Shown: positions 51,897 to 61,254 of the stretch, one piece after another | Layout: the number at the start of each line of letters is the position of its first letter | How positions within the stretch are numbered: position 1 is the first letter of the stretch | Origin: Labrys sp. WJW | Lineage (GTDB): Bacteria; Pseudomonadota; Alphaproteobacteria; Rhizobiales; Labraceae | Length of the DNA: 62,818 bases | NCBI RefSeq assembly: GCF_001676615.1 | Contig: NZ_LYXZ01000075.1 | Span: 1 to 62,818 of the forward strand | Direction of reading: 5' to 3' | The notes under the pieces: model-generated | Databases searched by the model: none | The model's input: the letters and a program-made list of their open reading frames with translations, nothing else | What the model was told of the DNA's origin: nothing | Translations under genes and position numbers: made by a program

Positions 51897-53414
51897 TCAG
51901 GGCGTCATCGGCCCCGCCCAGCGGTGCATGCCGACCGGCGTTGCGAGAGCCTGGCGGTACATGCGCCGGTAATGGGGTTCGAGCTCGTCGGCGGCGGATT
52001 TGCAGCGGGCCATGTAGTCGGCGAATTCGCCGGCCAGGAAGCGGGCTTCCTGCTTGAGGGCGCTTTCGTCGACGGTGAGCAGGCGCCGGTTCTCGACGAC
52101 GATGCGCCCGCCCACCAGCACCGTGCTGACCGACGAGCCGGTCTCGCAATAGACGAGCTGGCGCTTCAGGTCGTTGAGCGGCGTGAAGGCGAAGCTGTCG
52201 AGGTCGAGCAGGATGATGTCGGCCTGCCAGCCCGGCGCCAGCCTGCCGGTTGGGCGGGGCAGGCGCATGGCCCTGGCGCCGGCCGAGGTCAGTGCGGTCA
52301 GGATTTCCAGGGGCAGGGGCCAGCGGTCGAAATCGGGATCGGCGACGTTGTGGACGAGGCCGGCGACCTTGCCGACGGTCCACAGATTGATGCCGTCATC
52401 GGTGGCCGCTTCGTCATTGCCGAGGCAGACATTGATGCCGCGCTGGCGCAGCCGCCGGAACGGCATGATGCCGCTGCCGATCTTGAGGTTCGACACCGGA
52501 TTATGGGCGATCGAGCAGCCGGAATCGGCCAGGAGCGCGAGGTCGTCCTCATCGATCCAGATGGCATGGATGACCATGGCCTGCTCATTGAGCACGCCCA
52601 TCTCATGGGCATAGCGGATCAGCGACTTGCCGTAATTGACCTCGCCGAGCACGCGCTGCAGGCGCGTCTCCAGGATGTGCATGTTGTAGGGCAGGTCGCG
52701 CTCGCAGGCGAGGGCGCCCAGCGCCTTGAAATAAGAAGGCGTCACGCGCTGGGGCGCCGAGCAGGACACGGCGCAGCGCAGCCTGCCACCGGCGCGATGA
52801 TGCCAGCGATCGAGGAAACGTTCGTAATGGGCGATGAGTTCGCCGTCCTGCATCAGGGGCGCCGCTTCCATGCGCTCGCGCAGGTCCGGCGGCAGCAGAT
52901 CCCTGAGGAAGGGATATTTGGCATGCTCGACCACATTGGGCTGGTCGAGCGTCACGGTGGCCCGGATGCCGGCATCCTCATAGGCCTGCATGACATTGTC
53001 GACTTCCGTCGGCGTGACCACGGGTACGAAGAAGCAGTCGTCATGCACGGAGGTCACGCCCTGGCGCAGCATCTCCATGGCGCCGAGCATGGTGCGCACA
53101 TAGGCAAAGCGCGGCGAGACGACCTCGCGCATCAAGGGCGGTACCTCATAGAGCATGAAGAGCTCGAGCGGCCAGTTGTCGAGCGCGCCCTTCATGAAGT
53201 TGGCGGGGGAATGAAAATGGCCGTTGACCAGGCCCGGCATGGCGAGCTGGCCGGCGGCTTCGATCACCCGCACCCCGTCGGTGGTGACCTCAGCCGCGAG
53301 ATCCGGGGCGATCGCCTCGATGGTGTCGCCGCGGATGAGGATATCGGCCTTCAAATGTTCGCTGCCGGCCTCGTCGAGCGTGAGGACGCGCGCATCCTTG
53401 ATCAGGGTCAGCAT
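51897..53414 (-). CDS. Amidohydrolase of the ATZ/TRZ chlorohydrolase-deaminase group
   Basis: The protein has 505 residues. HxH is present (H66, H68 in VNGHFHSP), followed by VIHAIWIDEDDLALLAD, HNPVSNLKIGSG and GNDEAATDDG, the group's conserved His and Asp. Such enzymes deaminate or hydrolyse purines, s-triazines, guanine and related heterocycles. It is last but one in the dipeptide-transporter operon and probably acts on the imported substrate. Confidence 0.87.
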   Translation of the reverse strand: MLTLIKDARVLTLDEAGSEHLKADILIRGDTIEAIAPDLAAEVTTDGVRVIEAAGQLAMPGLVNGHFHSPANFMKGALDNWPLELFMLYEVPPLMREVVSPRFAYVRTMLGAMEMLRQGVTSVHDDCFFVPVVTPTEVDNVMQAYEDAGIRATVTLDQPNVVEHAKYPFLRDLLPPDLRERMEAAPLMQDGELIAHYERFLDRWHHRAGGRLRCAVSCSAPQRVTPSYFKALGALACERDLPYNMHILETRLQRVLGEVNYGKSLIRYAHEMGVLNEQAMVIHAIWIDEDDLALLADSGCSIAHNPVSNLKIGSGIMPFRRLRQRGINVCLGNDEAATDDGINLWTVGKVAGLVHNVADPDFDRWPLPLEILTALTSAGARAMRLPRPTGRLAPGWQADIILLDLDSFAFTPLNDLKRQLVYCETGSSVSTVLVGGRIVVENRRLLTVDESALKQEARFLAGEFADYMARCKSAADELEPHYRRMYRQALATPVGMHRWAGPMTP

Positions 53415-53418
53415 GGCC

Positions 53419-54351
53419 TCACGGCTCCTGGTCGGCCGGATCGGCCCGGTGCTTGACCAGCTGCAGGCGCGTCTTGGGATCGAGCGAGTCGCGCAGGGAG
53501 TCGCCGAGCAGGTTGAAGGCCATCACCAGGATAGTGATGGCCAGGCCCGGAATGGCGGCGATATGCGGCGCCACGAACACGAAGCTGCGGCCTTCGCTGG
53601 TCATGATGCCCCATTCGGCGATCGGGGGCTGCACGCCGAGGCCAAGGAAGCTCAGGCCTGCGGCGGTGATCACCACGGCGCCGACGATGGTGCAGCTATA
53701 GACGACGGAGGCGGCCACCACGTTCGGCAGCATCTCCACGAACAGGATCTTGAGATCGGGCGTGGCCATGGCGCGCGAGGCCTCGACATAGGCAAGGTCT
53801 CGCTCCTGGCGGGCAGCCGCATAGACGACGCGGGTATTGTAGGGCACCAAGGTCACCACCAGGGCGATCATCATGTTGACCAGGCCGGGGCCCATCAGCG
53901 CTGCCAGCATGATGGCGAGCAGCGCCATCGGGAAGGCGAACAGCACGTCCATCAGGCGCATGATCACCTCGCCGAGCCGGGGATACCAGGCACCGATCAG
54001 GCCGAGCGGGATGGAGATGGCTGCCCCCAGGAACACGGGGATGACGCCCGAGACCAGGGTGAGGCGCGCGCCGTAGATCAGGCGCGAGAGAATGTCCCGG
54101 CCCTGCTGGTCAAGTCCCAGGAGATGGCCCGGCGTGCCGGGCGGCTTCAGCCGCAGGGCCGGATTGGCCTCGTTGGGCGGGAAGGGGGCGAGAAGAGGCG
54201 CGAAGATCGCCATCAGCACCAGCACGATGATGATGCCGGCTGCGATACGGGCGACGGGATCGCCGAGTACGCCGCGCCAGACGAAGTAGAGATTGCCGCG
54301 GCGCTGCGGCGAGAACTTGCTGGCCGTCGCCAGGGAGGGAACCGCGGTCAT
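53419..54351 (-). CDS. Dipeptide/oligopeptide-type ABC permease (DppC-like)
   Basis: The start at 54351 (MTAVPSLATASKFSPQRRG) avoids a longer overlap with the DppB-like gene and gives 310 residues. About six helices, the family N-terminal segment (FAPLLAPFPPNEANPALRLKPPGTPGHLLGLDQQGRDILSR) and the EASRAMATPDLKILFVEMLPN loop are present. It partners the DppB-like permease. Confidence 0.9.
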   Translation of the reverse strand: MTAVPSLATASKFSPQRRGNLYFVWRGVLGDPVARIAAGIIIVLVLMAIFAPLLAPFPPNEANPALRLKPPGTPGHLLGLDQQGRDILSRLIYGARLTLVSGVIPVFLGAAISIPLGLIGAWYPRLGEVIMRLMDVLFAFPMALLAIMLAALMGPGLVNMMIALVVTLVPYNTRVVYAAARQERDLAYVEASRAMATPDLKILFVEMLPNVVAASVVYSCTIVGAVVITAAGLSFLGLGVQPPIAEWGIMTSEGRSFVFVAPHIAAIPGLAITILVMAFNLLGDSLRDSLDPKTRLQLVKHRADPADQEP

Positions 54352-54358
54352 GGCAGCC

Positions 54359-55309
54359 TCACCGTTGCTTGGGATCGAGGGCATGGACGATGACATCAGA
54401 GACCAGGTTGCCGAGGACGAAGACGATGGCGACCGCGAGCACGCAGCCCTGGATCACCGGCACGTCGCGCTGCATGATGGCGTCGAACAGGAGCTGGCCG
54501 ACGCCGGGCCAGTTGAAGATGATCTCCGTGAAGATGACGCCGCCGAACAGATAGCCGATCTGCAGCCCACCAATGCTGGCGAAGGTCGGCAGCGTGTTGC
54601 GCACGCCGTGGCGCAGCACGATCTGCCGACGGCTGAGGCCGCGGGCGCGGGCCGCCAGGATATAGGGCTGGCCGAGCACATCGAGCATGCGCGAACGGGT
54701 GACGCGGGTGACCACGGCGATCGAGGAAGCGGCGGTGGCGATCGCCGGCAGCACCATGTGGTGGAGCAATTGTCCGAGCCCGCCGGGATCGATCATGTTG
54801 TACATGCCGGAGATCGGGAAGAGCTTCCACTTGAAGCCGAAGAAATAGAGCAGCACGATGCCGAGCCAGAACACCGGCAGCGAGGCCAGTACCAGGGTGA
54901 GGGCCACCACGGACTTGTCGGTCAGGCTGCGGAAGCGCGGCGCCGAGAGCACGCTGAGCCCGAAGCCGCAAGCCAGCACGATGACGAGGCTGCCGGCCAT
55001 CAGGATGAGCGAGTTGAGGATCTTGGGCAGCAGGATCTGCATGACCGGCAATTGCTGCGAGACGGAATTGCCGATGTCGCCGTGCAGGAGATGCCACAGC
55101 CAGCGCAGATATTGCAGGATCAAGGGCTGGTCGAGGCCGAGGCGCTGGCGCAGGGCTTCCAGCTGCGCCTCGGTGGCCATGCGGCCGAGCAAGGTCAGGG
55201 CGATGTCGCCGGGAATGAGCTGGAGCGACAGGAAAACCACCAGCGTCACGCCGAGCAGCACGGGAACCGCATAGGCGAGCCGGTTGCCGGCAAAGGCGAA
55301 GATGGACAT
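54359..55309 (-). CDS. Dipeptide/oligopeptide-type ABC permease (DppB-like)
   Basis: The start at 55309 (MSIFAFAGNRLAYAVPVLLGVTLVVF) gives 316 residues with a GAGAGGGG-like Shine-Dalgarno. Six helices and the DppB segments LIPGDIALTLLGR, SLPVFWLGIVLLYFF and RARGLSRRQIVLRHGVRNTLP are present. Confidence 0.9.
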   Translation of the reverse strand: MSIFAFAGNRLAYAVPVLLGVTLVVFLSLQLIPGDIALTLLGRMATEAQLEALRQRLGLDQPLILQYLRWLWHLLHGDIGNSVSQQLPVMQILLPKILNSLILMAGSLVIVLACGFGLSVLSAPRFRSLTDKSVVALTLVLASLPVFWLGIVLLYFFGFKWKLFPISGMYNMIDPGGLGQLLHHMVLPAIATAASSIAVVTRVTRSRMLDVLGQPYILAARARGLSRRQIVLRHGVRNTLPTFASIGGLQIGYLFGGVIFTEIIFNWPGVGQLLFDAIMQRDVPVIQGCVLAVAIVFVLGNLVSDVIVHALDPKQR

Positions 55310-55646
55310 GGAACCCCTCTCCTTGATGCGTCCGGCTACTCCCACTGAGCTCCTGGATTCGCACATTTCGACCGGGACGAATAAAGCGCTGAGATCCCTC
55401 CCCGGCTTCGGGGAGGTCGCACACACAATTTGTGTGTGCTGGGGCCGGCAAAGCCGGCTCGGGTGGGGTAGAGTGGCGCCAAGGGCAACTGACCGGTCCA
55501 CGGTCGTGCCACTCGCCCCCATCCGCCGGTGCCGAGCACCGGCACCTTCCCCGAAGTCGGGGAAGGATTTCAGCTCTTCACTCGTCCCGGTGCCGGGTTG
55601 TGAATACCGCAGCCTCACAGGGGCGACGGCGGAACGAGGATTGCTG
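55310..55646. other. Intergenic region inside the dpp operon, filled by a repeat element
   Basis: No gene is apparent between the binding-protein gene and the DppB-like gene. The region is dominated by a composite inverted repeat (55330-55640). Confidence 0.6.
55330..55640. repeat. Composite long inverted repeat with nested hairpins
   Basis: The outer arms (about 55330-55416 and 55553-55640) are inverted and similar over about 85 bases, e.g. CCGGGACGAATAAAG against CCGGGACGAGTGAAG on the other strand. Nested hairpins are CCTCCCCG/CGGGGAGG (55397-55416), GCACACACAA/TTGTGTGTGC (55419-55439), GCCGGC/GCCGGC (55444-55458), GCCGGTGC/GCACCGGC (55525-55543) and CCTTCCCCG/CGGGGAAGG (55545-55566). It looks like a non-coding mobile or REP-type element. 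Confidence 0.75.
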
Positions 55647-57290
55647 CTATTGCTTGGTGATGCCGGTGAGGTCGAACCAGTGCTGCGGCGCCAGCACGAA
55701 GCCCTTCACCTCTGGCCTGGCCGCATAGACGGAGTCGGCCGTGTAATAAGAGGTGAAGGCCATGTCGGTGGCGATGGCGTCGCGCGCCTCATGCAGCTTC
55801 TTGTCCATGGCCTCGGCCGAGGCGGAACCGCGGGCCTCCGACAGCAAAGTGTCGATCTTGGGGTTGTTGTAATAGCCCGAATTGCAGCAATTGGGCGGCA
55901 AGGCGGTGGTGGTCACCATCTGGTCGAGCCAGGCGAAGGTGCTTTCGCCCCAGGAGGCCGAGGTCAGGCCGGTGCCCTCGCGCATGCCCTTCGACATCAT
56001 CTCCCAGAAGGTGTTGTTGTCGAACATCTCGATGCTGGCTTTGATGCCGATCTTCTCGAAATCGCGCTGCAGCCACTCGGCATCGCCCTTGGTGTTGACG
56101 TCGGCGCCGGCGCCGAAGGTCCAATCCATCCGCGTGGTGAAGCCATTGGGATAGCCGGCCTCGGCCAGCAGCTTCTTGGCGCCCTCGGGATCGTAATTGC
56201 AGTCCTTATAGGCAGGATCGAAGCCCGGGCCGCCGGGATTGAGCACGCCATACGCCGGACGGGCCAGGCCCTTGCGCTGATACTTGGCCATGTCGTCGCG
56301 ATTGATCGCCATGCAGGCGGCCTTGCGCACACGCACGTCCTTGAAGTGCTCGTCCTTGTGGTTGAGCCAGAGCACATAGATCATCGGGCTCGGCCCCGAG
56401 ATGATCTGGATGCCTTGTTGCTTGAGGAAATCGAGGGAATCGGGGGAGGGGGTGCCGATCACGTCCACTTCGCCGCCGGCCAGTGCCAGTTCGCGCGTGG
56501 AGACCTCGGGAATGCCCCTGAAGATGATCTGGTCGGCCTTGGGCTTGCGCGCGGGATCCCAGTAATTGTCGTTGCGGGCGATGACGAGCTTCTCGCCCAC
56601 CACCCTTTCCACGAATTTGAAGGGCCCGGTGCCGATCGGGTGCTGCTCGATCTTGTCGTTGCCATAGGTTTCGACGGCGGTGGGGCTGATCATGCGCGGT
56701 GCGCCCGAGCCGCCGGCGGCCATGCGGCGCAGGAACTCGGCGTTCGGCTGCTTGAGATTGATCTTGAAGGTATAGTCGTCGACCACTTCATAGCCGGCGA
56801 GGTCTTGCCACATCCAGCCCATCAGGCCAGGGGAGACGGGCTGGAAATACTTGAAATTCTTGTCCGTCATGCGGTCGAGATTGAACTTGGCCGCCTGCGC
56901 GTTCCAGGGCGTGCCGTCATGGAACTGCACGCCCTTACGCAGATGGAAGGTATAGCTCTTGCCGTCGGGCGAGACATCCCAGCTCTCGGCCAGGGCCGGC
57001 ACGATCTTGGGCGCGACGTCGGGGCCCTTGGTGAGATCCTCCTCCACGAAGGTCTCGAACAGATGGCGCACCACCTTGAAGGTGTTCCAGGTGCGCGAGG
57101 CATGCGGGTCGAGCCGGCTGAAATCCGATTCCACTGCGAAGGTGATGGTGTTGCCGGCCGCGAAAGCCTGCGGTGCGTCGAAGGCGGCATAGGCGCCGGC
57201 AATCAGCGCGGCCGCCGTCACGCCGGCGCGCAGCAGGCGGGCCCAGGATGCGTGCGGGCTCGTTCGATCGTTTCGATGCTCTGTCGTCAT
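55647..57290 (-). CDS. Dipeptide-type ABC substrate-binding protein (DppA-like)
   Basis: The start at 57290 (MTTEHRNDRTSPHASWARLLRAG) gives 547 residues with a long Sec signal ending AFAA-G. Family 5 solute-binding features are SRLDPHASRTWNTFKVVRHLFETF, PALAESWDVSPDGKSYTFHLRKGVQFHDGTPW and FVERVVGEKLVIARNDNYWD. The ligand cannot be predicted from sequence; the two amidohydrolases suggest a ring compound, not a peptide. Confidence 0.9.
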   Translation of the reverse strand: MTTEHRNDRTSPHASWARLLRAGVTAAALIAGAYAAFDAPQAFAAGNTITFAVESDFSRLDPHASRTWNTFKVVRHLFETFVEEDLTKGPDVAPKIVPALAESWDVSPDGKSYTFHLRKGVQFHDGTPWNAQAAKFNLDRMTDKNFKYFQPVSPGLMGWMWQDLAGYEVVDDYTFKINLKQPNAEFLRRMAAGGSGAPRMISPTAVETYGNDKIEQHPIGTGPFKFVERVVGEKLVIARNDNYWDPARKPKADQIIFRGIPEVSTRELALAGGEVDVIGTPSPDSLDFLKQQGIQIISGPSPMIYVLWLNHKDEHFKDVRVRKAACMAINRDDMAKYQRKGLARPAYGVLNPGGPGFDPAYKDCNYDPEGAKKLLAEAGYPNGFTTRMDWTFGAGADVNTKGDAEWLQRDFEKIGIKASIEMFDNNTFWEMMSKGMREGTGLTSASWGESTFAWLDQMVTTTALPPNCCNSGYYNNPKIDTLLSEARGSASAEAMDKKLHEARDAIATDMAFTSYYTADSVYAARPEVKGFVLAPQHWFDLTGITKQ

Positions 57291-57340
57291 GATGGTTCCC
57301 CTCGTGATTTTTGATTGTCGTTGGGATGGTGTTCGGACGT

Positions 57341-58324
57341 TCAGGGCCCGCTGTGGCGGAAGCAGGCGACCCTCCTTTCGCCGGCAAGGGTCGTCAGGGC
57401 GGGTGCCGAACGGTTGCAGGGCTCGAAGCGCTCGGTGCAATTGCCGGCATAGATGCAGCCCGATCCCGCCAGGCCCGCGGTGCCTTCCAGGTCCTCGGCC
57501 CGCTCGGCCGCCTGTTCCCAGCGCGTGTCCTTGCGCAGGTGCAGCACGGTGCCGAGAAAGTCGCGCGTGAAGGGGTGCAGCGGTTCGGCATAGACCTCCT
57601 CGCTGGTCCCCTGTTCGAGCACGCAGCCGCGATACATCACCATGGTGCGGTCGCAGAACTGCTTGACGATCTTCAAATCGTGCGAGACGAACAGGAAGGT
57701 GAGGTCGAGCTTTTTCCTCAACTCCGCCAGCAGGTTGAGGATCTGGGCCTGGATCGAGACGTCGAGGGCCGAGACCGGTTCGTCCAGGAACAGGAATTCG
57801 GGCTCGAGCGCCAAAGCGCGGGCGATGGCGATGCGCTGGCACTGGCCGCCGCTATATTCATGCGGATAGCGGTAGGATTGGCGTGGATCGAGGCCGACGA
57901 GATCGAGCAATTCATCGACGCGCCGGTTGGCGGCCGTGGTCGACACGCCGAAATTGAGCAGGGGCCGGGCGATGTTCTCGGCAACCGTGCGCCGCGGATT
58001 GAGCGATTGCAGCGGGTCCTGGAAGACGATCTGCAGCCGGCGGCGATATTGGCGCATCTGCTCGCGCGTCAGGGCGCGCAGATCCGCGCCGCCATAGCGC
58101 ACTTCGCCGCTGTCGGGCTCGATGAGGCGCAGGATGATGCGCCCGAGCGTGGACTTGCCGGAACCCGAGCCGCCGACGCAGCCCAGGATCTCGCCCTTGG
58201 CGATGGTCAGGCTGACATCGTTGACCGCCTTGGTGCTGGCGGCGGGCCGGCGAAACAGGCCGCCCTTGCTGACGGTGAAGGTCTTGTTGACGGAACGGAC
58301 CTCGATCAGGGGCGGAGGGCTCAT
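57341..58324 (-). CDS. Dipeptide-type ABC ATPase (DppF-like)
   Basis: The start at 58324 overlaps the DppD-like stop (ATGA) and gives 327 residues. Walker A GGSGSGKST, signature YSGGQCQRIAIAR, Walker B FLFLDEPVSALD and the C-terminal OppF-type Cys region (GCIYAGNCTERFEPC) are present; these Cys bind a 4Fe-4S cluster in some relatives. Confidence 0.9.
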   Translation of the reverse strand: MSPPPLIEVRSVNKTFTVSKGGLFRRPAASTKAVNDVSLTIAKGEILGCVGGSGSGKSTLGRIILRLIEPDSGEVRYGGADLRALTREQMRQYRRRLQIVFQDPLQSLNPRRTVAENIARPLLNFGVSTTAANRRVDELLDLVGLDPRQSYRYPHEYSGGQCQRIAIARALALEPEFLFLDEPVSALDVSIQAQILNLLAELRKKLDLTFLFVSHDLKIVKQFCDRTMVMYRGCVLEQGTSEEVYAEPLHPFTRDFLGTVLHLRKDTRWEQAAERAEDLEGTAGLAGSGCIYAGNCTERFEPCNRSAPALTTLAGERRVACFRHSGP

Positions 58325-59322
58325 TGGGTCGCTCCCGCGGCGGCGAGGTGGCAGCGCACCATCCGGCCCGGACCGGCGGCACGCCAATCCGGCAGCTTCT
58401 GGTGGCACAGTCCGATCGCCTGGTCGCAGCGCGGTGCGAAGCGGCAGCCCGGTGGCGGTGCCAGCAAATTTGGCGGCTCGCCCTTGATGAAGGTCATGGT
58501 GTCGGCAGGCGCATCCGGATCGGGAATGGAGCGGATGAGAGCCTTGGTATAGGGGTGCAGCGGCTCGGCCAGGAGTTCGTCGATCTCGCCGGCCTCCTGG
58601 ACATGGCCGCCATACATGACGAGGACACGGGTGGCGATGGCACGGACCACGCCGATATCGTGCGTGATAATGACGATCGGCAGGCCGGTCTCGCGGCTGC
58701 GCTTCTTCAGGAGCAGCAGGATCTTGGCCTGGACGCCGACATCGAGGGCCGTCGTCGGTTCGTCGGCGATGAGCAGTTCCGGCTTGCAGGCCAGCACCAT
58801 CGCAAGGCCGATACGCTGGCACATGCCGCCGCTCAGCTGGTGGGGATAGCTTGCCAGTACGCGCGGGATGTCGGGAAAGCCGACTTCCTGTAGCGCCTTG
58901 GTCGCCGCGGCGCGGGCGCCCTTGCGGCCGAGGGCCGGGTCGTGGCGCAGCAATGTCTCGGTAAGCTGGGATTCGATGGTGAAGGAGGGATCGAGCGAGG
59001 CGCGCGGGTTCTGGAAGATCATGCCGATGGTCTTGCCGCGAACCGTCTCCATCGCTGTCTCGTCGAGGCTGAGGAGGTCGCGGCCGCCGATCTCGATCGT
59101 ACCGCCGAGATAGCGCCCGGGCGGGGTGGTGATCAGCCGGATCAGCGAGAGCGCCGTCACGGTCTTGCCCGAGCCGGATTCGCCGATGATCGCCAGGATC
59201 TCATTGCGATGAAGATCGAAGTCGACACCGTCGACTGCCACCACCGTGCCTGCCGGCGTGGCAAACCCGGTCTTGAGATTGCGCACCCTGAGGACAGGGT
59301 GGTTATCGCCATCCATCGACAT
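58321..59322 (-). CDS. Dipeptide-type ABC ATPase (DppD-like)
   Basis: The protein has 333 residues. Walker A GESGSGKTV, signature LSGGMCQRIGLAM, Walker B LLIADEPTTALD and C-terminal CRFAPRCDQAIGLC are present. It is the first gene of the leftward operon and lies 41 bases downstream of an ATTGTATAC-type site. Confidence 0.9.
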   Translation of the reverse strand: MSMDGDNHPVLRVRNLKTGFATPAGTVVAVDGVDFDLHRNEILAIIGESGSGKTVTALSLIRLITTPPGRYLGGTIEIGGRDLLSLDETAMETVRGKTIGMIFQNPRASLDPSFTIESQLTETLLRHDPALGRKGARAAATKALQEVGFPDIPRVLASYPHQLSGGMCQRIGLAMVLACKPELLIADEPTTALDVGVQAKILLLLKKRSRETGLPIVIITHDIGVVRAIATRVLVMYGGHVQEAGEIDELLAEPLHPYTKALIRSIPDPDAPADTMTFIKGEPPNLLAPPPGCRFAPRCDQAIGLCHQKLPDWRAAGPGRMVRCHLAAAGATQ

Positions 59323-59362
59323 CTCCCTTGCAGGCGGTTCTGTCGGATACGATTAAAAGCCT

Positions 59363-59382
59363 CACATGTATACAATTATGTG
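59363..59382. promoter_or_regulatory. GntR operator candidate A (dpp operon)
   Basis: CACAT and ATGTG flank GTATACAATT, with a TGTATACA palindrome at 59367-59374. On the minus strand it reads ATTGTATAC, the core shared with sites B and D. Confidence 0.6.
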
Positions 59383-59603
59383 TCAACAATGAAATTCAAT
59401 CTGTAGTAGAATTGCATCCTAAGGTGATGAGGCATCGGATTTGGCGCACCAATGTGGCTTTTCGTTCGAGATACGTGACGATCTGGGGCTATTTTGGAGC
59501 GATCCATCGGACTTGAGGCGCCCGGTGCGCTGGCCGAGCACGCCATGGGGGGCGGATATCGTCGCGCATCAATGGCATTGACGCTTGCCGGAAATCACAT
59601 AAA

Positions 59604-59624
59604 GATACAATGTAGTATACAATA
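59604..59624. promoter_or_regulatory. GntR operator candidate B (racemase-like gene)
   Basis: The minus strand reads ATTGTATACTACATTGTATC. Two ATTGTAT half-sites are 12 bases apart. The start of the gene at 59664 follows 40 bases later. Confidence 0.65.
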
Positions 59625-59663
59625 TTAAGAACAAGACTGCGTGCCCCCTGTCCGAGGAACCCC

Positions 59664-60455
59664 ATGCGCATCAAACTCATCAATCCCAACACCACGGCCT
59701 CGATGACCGAGGCGATGCGTGTCAGTGCCAGCGCCGTGGCGGCGCCCGGCACCGAGATCGTCGCCGTGACCTCGCGTTCGGGGGCGGCCTCGATCGAGGG
59801 GCATTTCGATGAAGCCATGAGCGTGATAGGCCTCGTCGACGAAATCCGCGACGGGCCGTCGGCCGATGCCTATGTAATCGCTTGTTTCGGCGACCCCGGC
59901 CTGCTGGCGGCGCGCGAGATCACCGACGCCCCGGTGATCGGCATTGCCGAGGCGGCCATGCATGCGGCGGCCTTCGTGGCGACCGGCTTTTCCGTGGTCA
60001 CCACACTGGAGCGCACGCGCATCATCGCCGAGCACCTCGTGCGCAATTACGGCATGCACCACCATTGCCGCCGGGTGCGGGCGACGGAATTGCCGGTGCT
60101 CGAGCTCGAACAGCCGGGCACGCGGGCGCGCGACATCATCCTGGCCGAATGCCGGACGGCCTTGCAGGAAGACAAGGCCGGGGCGATCGTGCTCGGCTGT
60201 GCTGGGATGGCCGGGCTGGCCGACTATCTCGAGGACAGGCTGCAGATCCCGGTGATCGACGGCGTCTGCGCTGCGGTCAAATTTGCCGAGGCCCTGGTCG
60301 GCATGGGCCTCAAGACCTCCAAGCGCGGCGATCTCGCCTATCCTCTTGCCAAGCCCTATGCCGGCAAGCTCGCCGCTTATGCCCCTGCGGACTGGTGGGG
60401 ATCAGCCCAGCGGCCGGAAGAGCGACTTGAAATCGATACGGGCCGGAACGTCTGA
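59664..60455 (+). CDS. Asp/Glu/hydantoin racemase-family protein
   Basis: The protein has 263 residues. The family opens MRIKLINPNTTASMTEAM and has two catalytic Cys, C74 (ACFGDPGL) and C179 (LGCAGMAGL). Hydantoin racemases invert 5-substituted hydantoins; allantoin racemases are close relatives. Its location beside a Dpp-type importer and amidohydrolases supports a hydantoin-like substrate. The 3' end overlaps the convergent GntR gene by 54 bases. Confidence 0.88.
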   Translation: MRIKLINPNTTASMTEAMRVSASAVAAPGTEIVAVTSRSGAASIEGHFDEAMSVIGLVDEIRDGPSADAYVIACFGDPGLLAAREITDAPVIGIAEAAMHAAAFVATGFSVVTTLERTRIIAEHLVRNYGMHHHCRRVRATELPVLELEQPGTRARDIILAECRTALQEDKAGAIVLGCAGMAGLADYLEDRLQIPVIDGVCAAVKFAEALVGMGLKTSKRGDLAYPLAKPYAGKLAAYAPADWWGSAQRPEERLEIDTGRNV

Positions 60456-61127
60456 CAGGTCGACCTGGGCCTCCACGTGGCGCAGATGGTGCTCCATGTT
60501 GCGGGCGGCATCTTCCGCATCGCGCTTGGCGAGCGCATCGACGATGCGCTTGTGCTCGTCATAGGCGCAGGGAACCGCACCGGGGGATTCGTAGAGTGCG
60601 ATCACCAGGGAAGAACGCGAGACGAGCTCATGCACGAAGTCCTTGAGAACGTCATTGCCGGCCATGGAGGCAAGTTCGCGATGAAAGTCACCGGAAAGCT
60701 GCAGGCGCCGGCGCTTGTCGCCCTGCTCCTGGGCCCGGGCCTCGGCTTCCACCGCGGCCCGCAGCCTGGTGATCTCCGCATCGGTGATGGTTGTGGCGAG
60801 GCGGCGGATGAGGATGCATTCGATCTCGCGACGGGCTTCGAAAACCTGCCGCGCTTCTTCCACCGAGGGGCGGGCCACGATCGCCCCCTTGTTGGGGATG
60901 AGCTCGACCAGCTTCTCGTGGGAGAGCTGCTGCAGGACCTTGCGGATCAGCGTGCGGCTGACGCCGAAGGCGGTGGCCAGGGCGTCCTCCTGCAGAGGCG
61001 TGGCCGGACGAAGCTGATGGTTGATGATGGCCGAATAGATCTCCGAATGGATCCGCTCATCGGCCCGTCCGCGGCGCTGGCGGGCAGCAGGCATTTGCTT
61101 GGCGAGGGGCCCGGGCGATGGGGGCAT
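60402..61127 (-). CDS. GntR-family regulator (FCD/VanR subgroup)
   Basis: The protein has 241 residues. The winged helix (IHSEIYSAIINHQLRPATPLQEDALATAFGVSRTLIRKVLQQLSHEKLVELIPNKGAIVARPS) covers about residues 25-88, and an FCD domain with potential metal His (DFHRELASMAGN, EHHLRHVEAQ) follows. It is central to the ATTGTATAC sites around it and is the likely regulator of this block. Confidence 0.88.
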   Translation of the reverse strand: MPPSPGPLAKQMPAARQRRGRADERIHSEIYSAIINHQLRPATPLQEDALATAFGVSRTLIRKVLQQLSHEKLVELIPNKGAIVARPSVEEARQVFEARREIECILIRRLATTITDAEITRLRAAVEAEARAQEQGDKRRRLQLSGDFHRELASMAGNDVLKDFVHELVSRSSLVIALYESPGAVPCAYDEHKRIVDALAKRDAEDAARNMEHHLRHVEAQVDLSDVPARIDFKSLFRPLG

Positions 61128-61166
61128 GGTATGGCCTTGCGATTTGACTCTAGGGAGGAAAACAAG

Positions 61167-61183
61167 TGTATTCTACATTGTAT
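61167..61183. promoter_or_regulatory. GntR operator candidate C (autoregulation and Dpp-type ATPase)
   Basis: TGTATTCTACATTGTAT matches site B at 16 of 17 positions when site B is read on the minus strand. It is 40 bases upstream of the GntR start and 72 bases upstream of the divergent ATPase start. Confidence 0.65.
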
Positions 61184-61254
61184 ATTATCGAGTTGGAAAC
61201 AACCTCTGTCGCGGCGGCCGCAGCCAAGGTGCGGCGCCCAAATTGCGAGGCGGC

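Larger units (their letters stand above)
59323..59663. promoter_or_regulatory. Divergent control region for the dpp operon and hydantoin-racemase-like gene
   Basis: No gene is apparent. The region holds two GntR-type sites (59363-59382 and 59604-59624), one near each divergent start. Confidence 0.6.

Noticed and set aside
55284..57314. A 676-codon open frame on the plus strand
   Set aside because: It runs through the repeat element and antisense to the DppA-like gene. No domain or ribosome binding site supports it.
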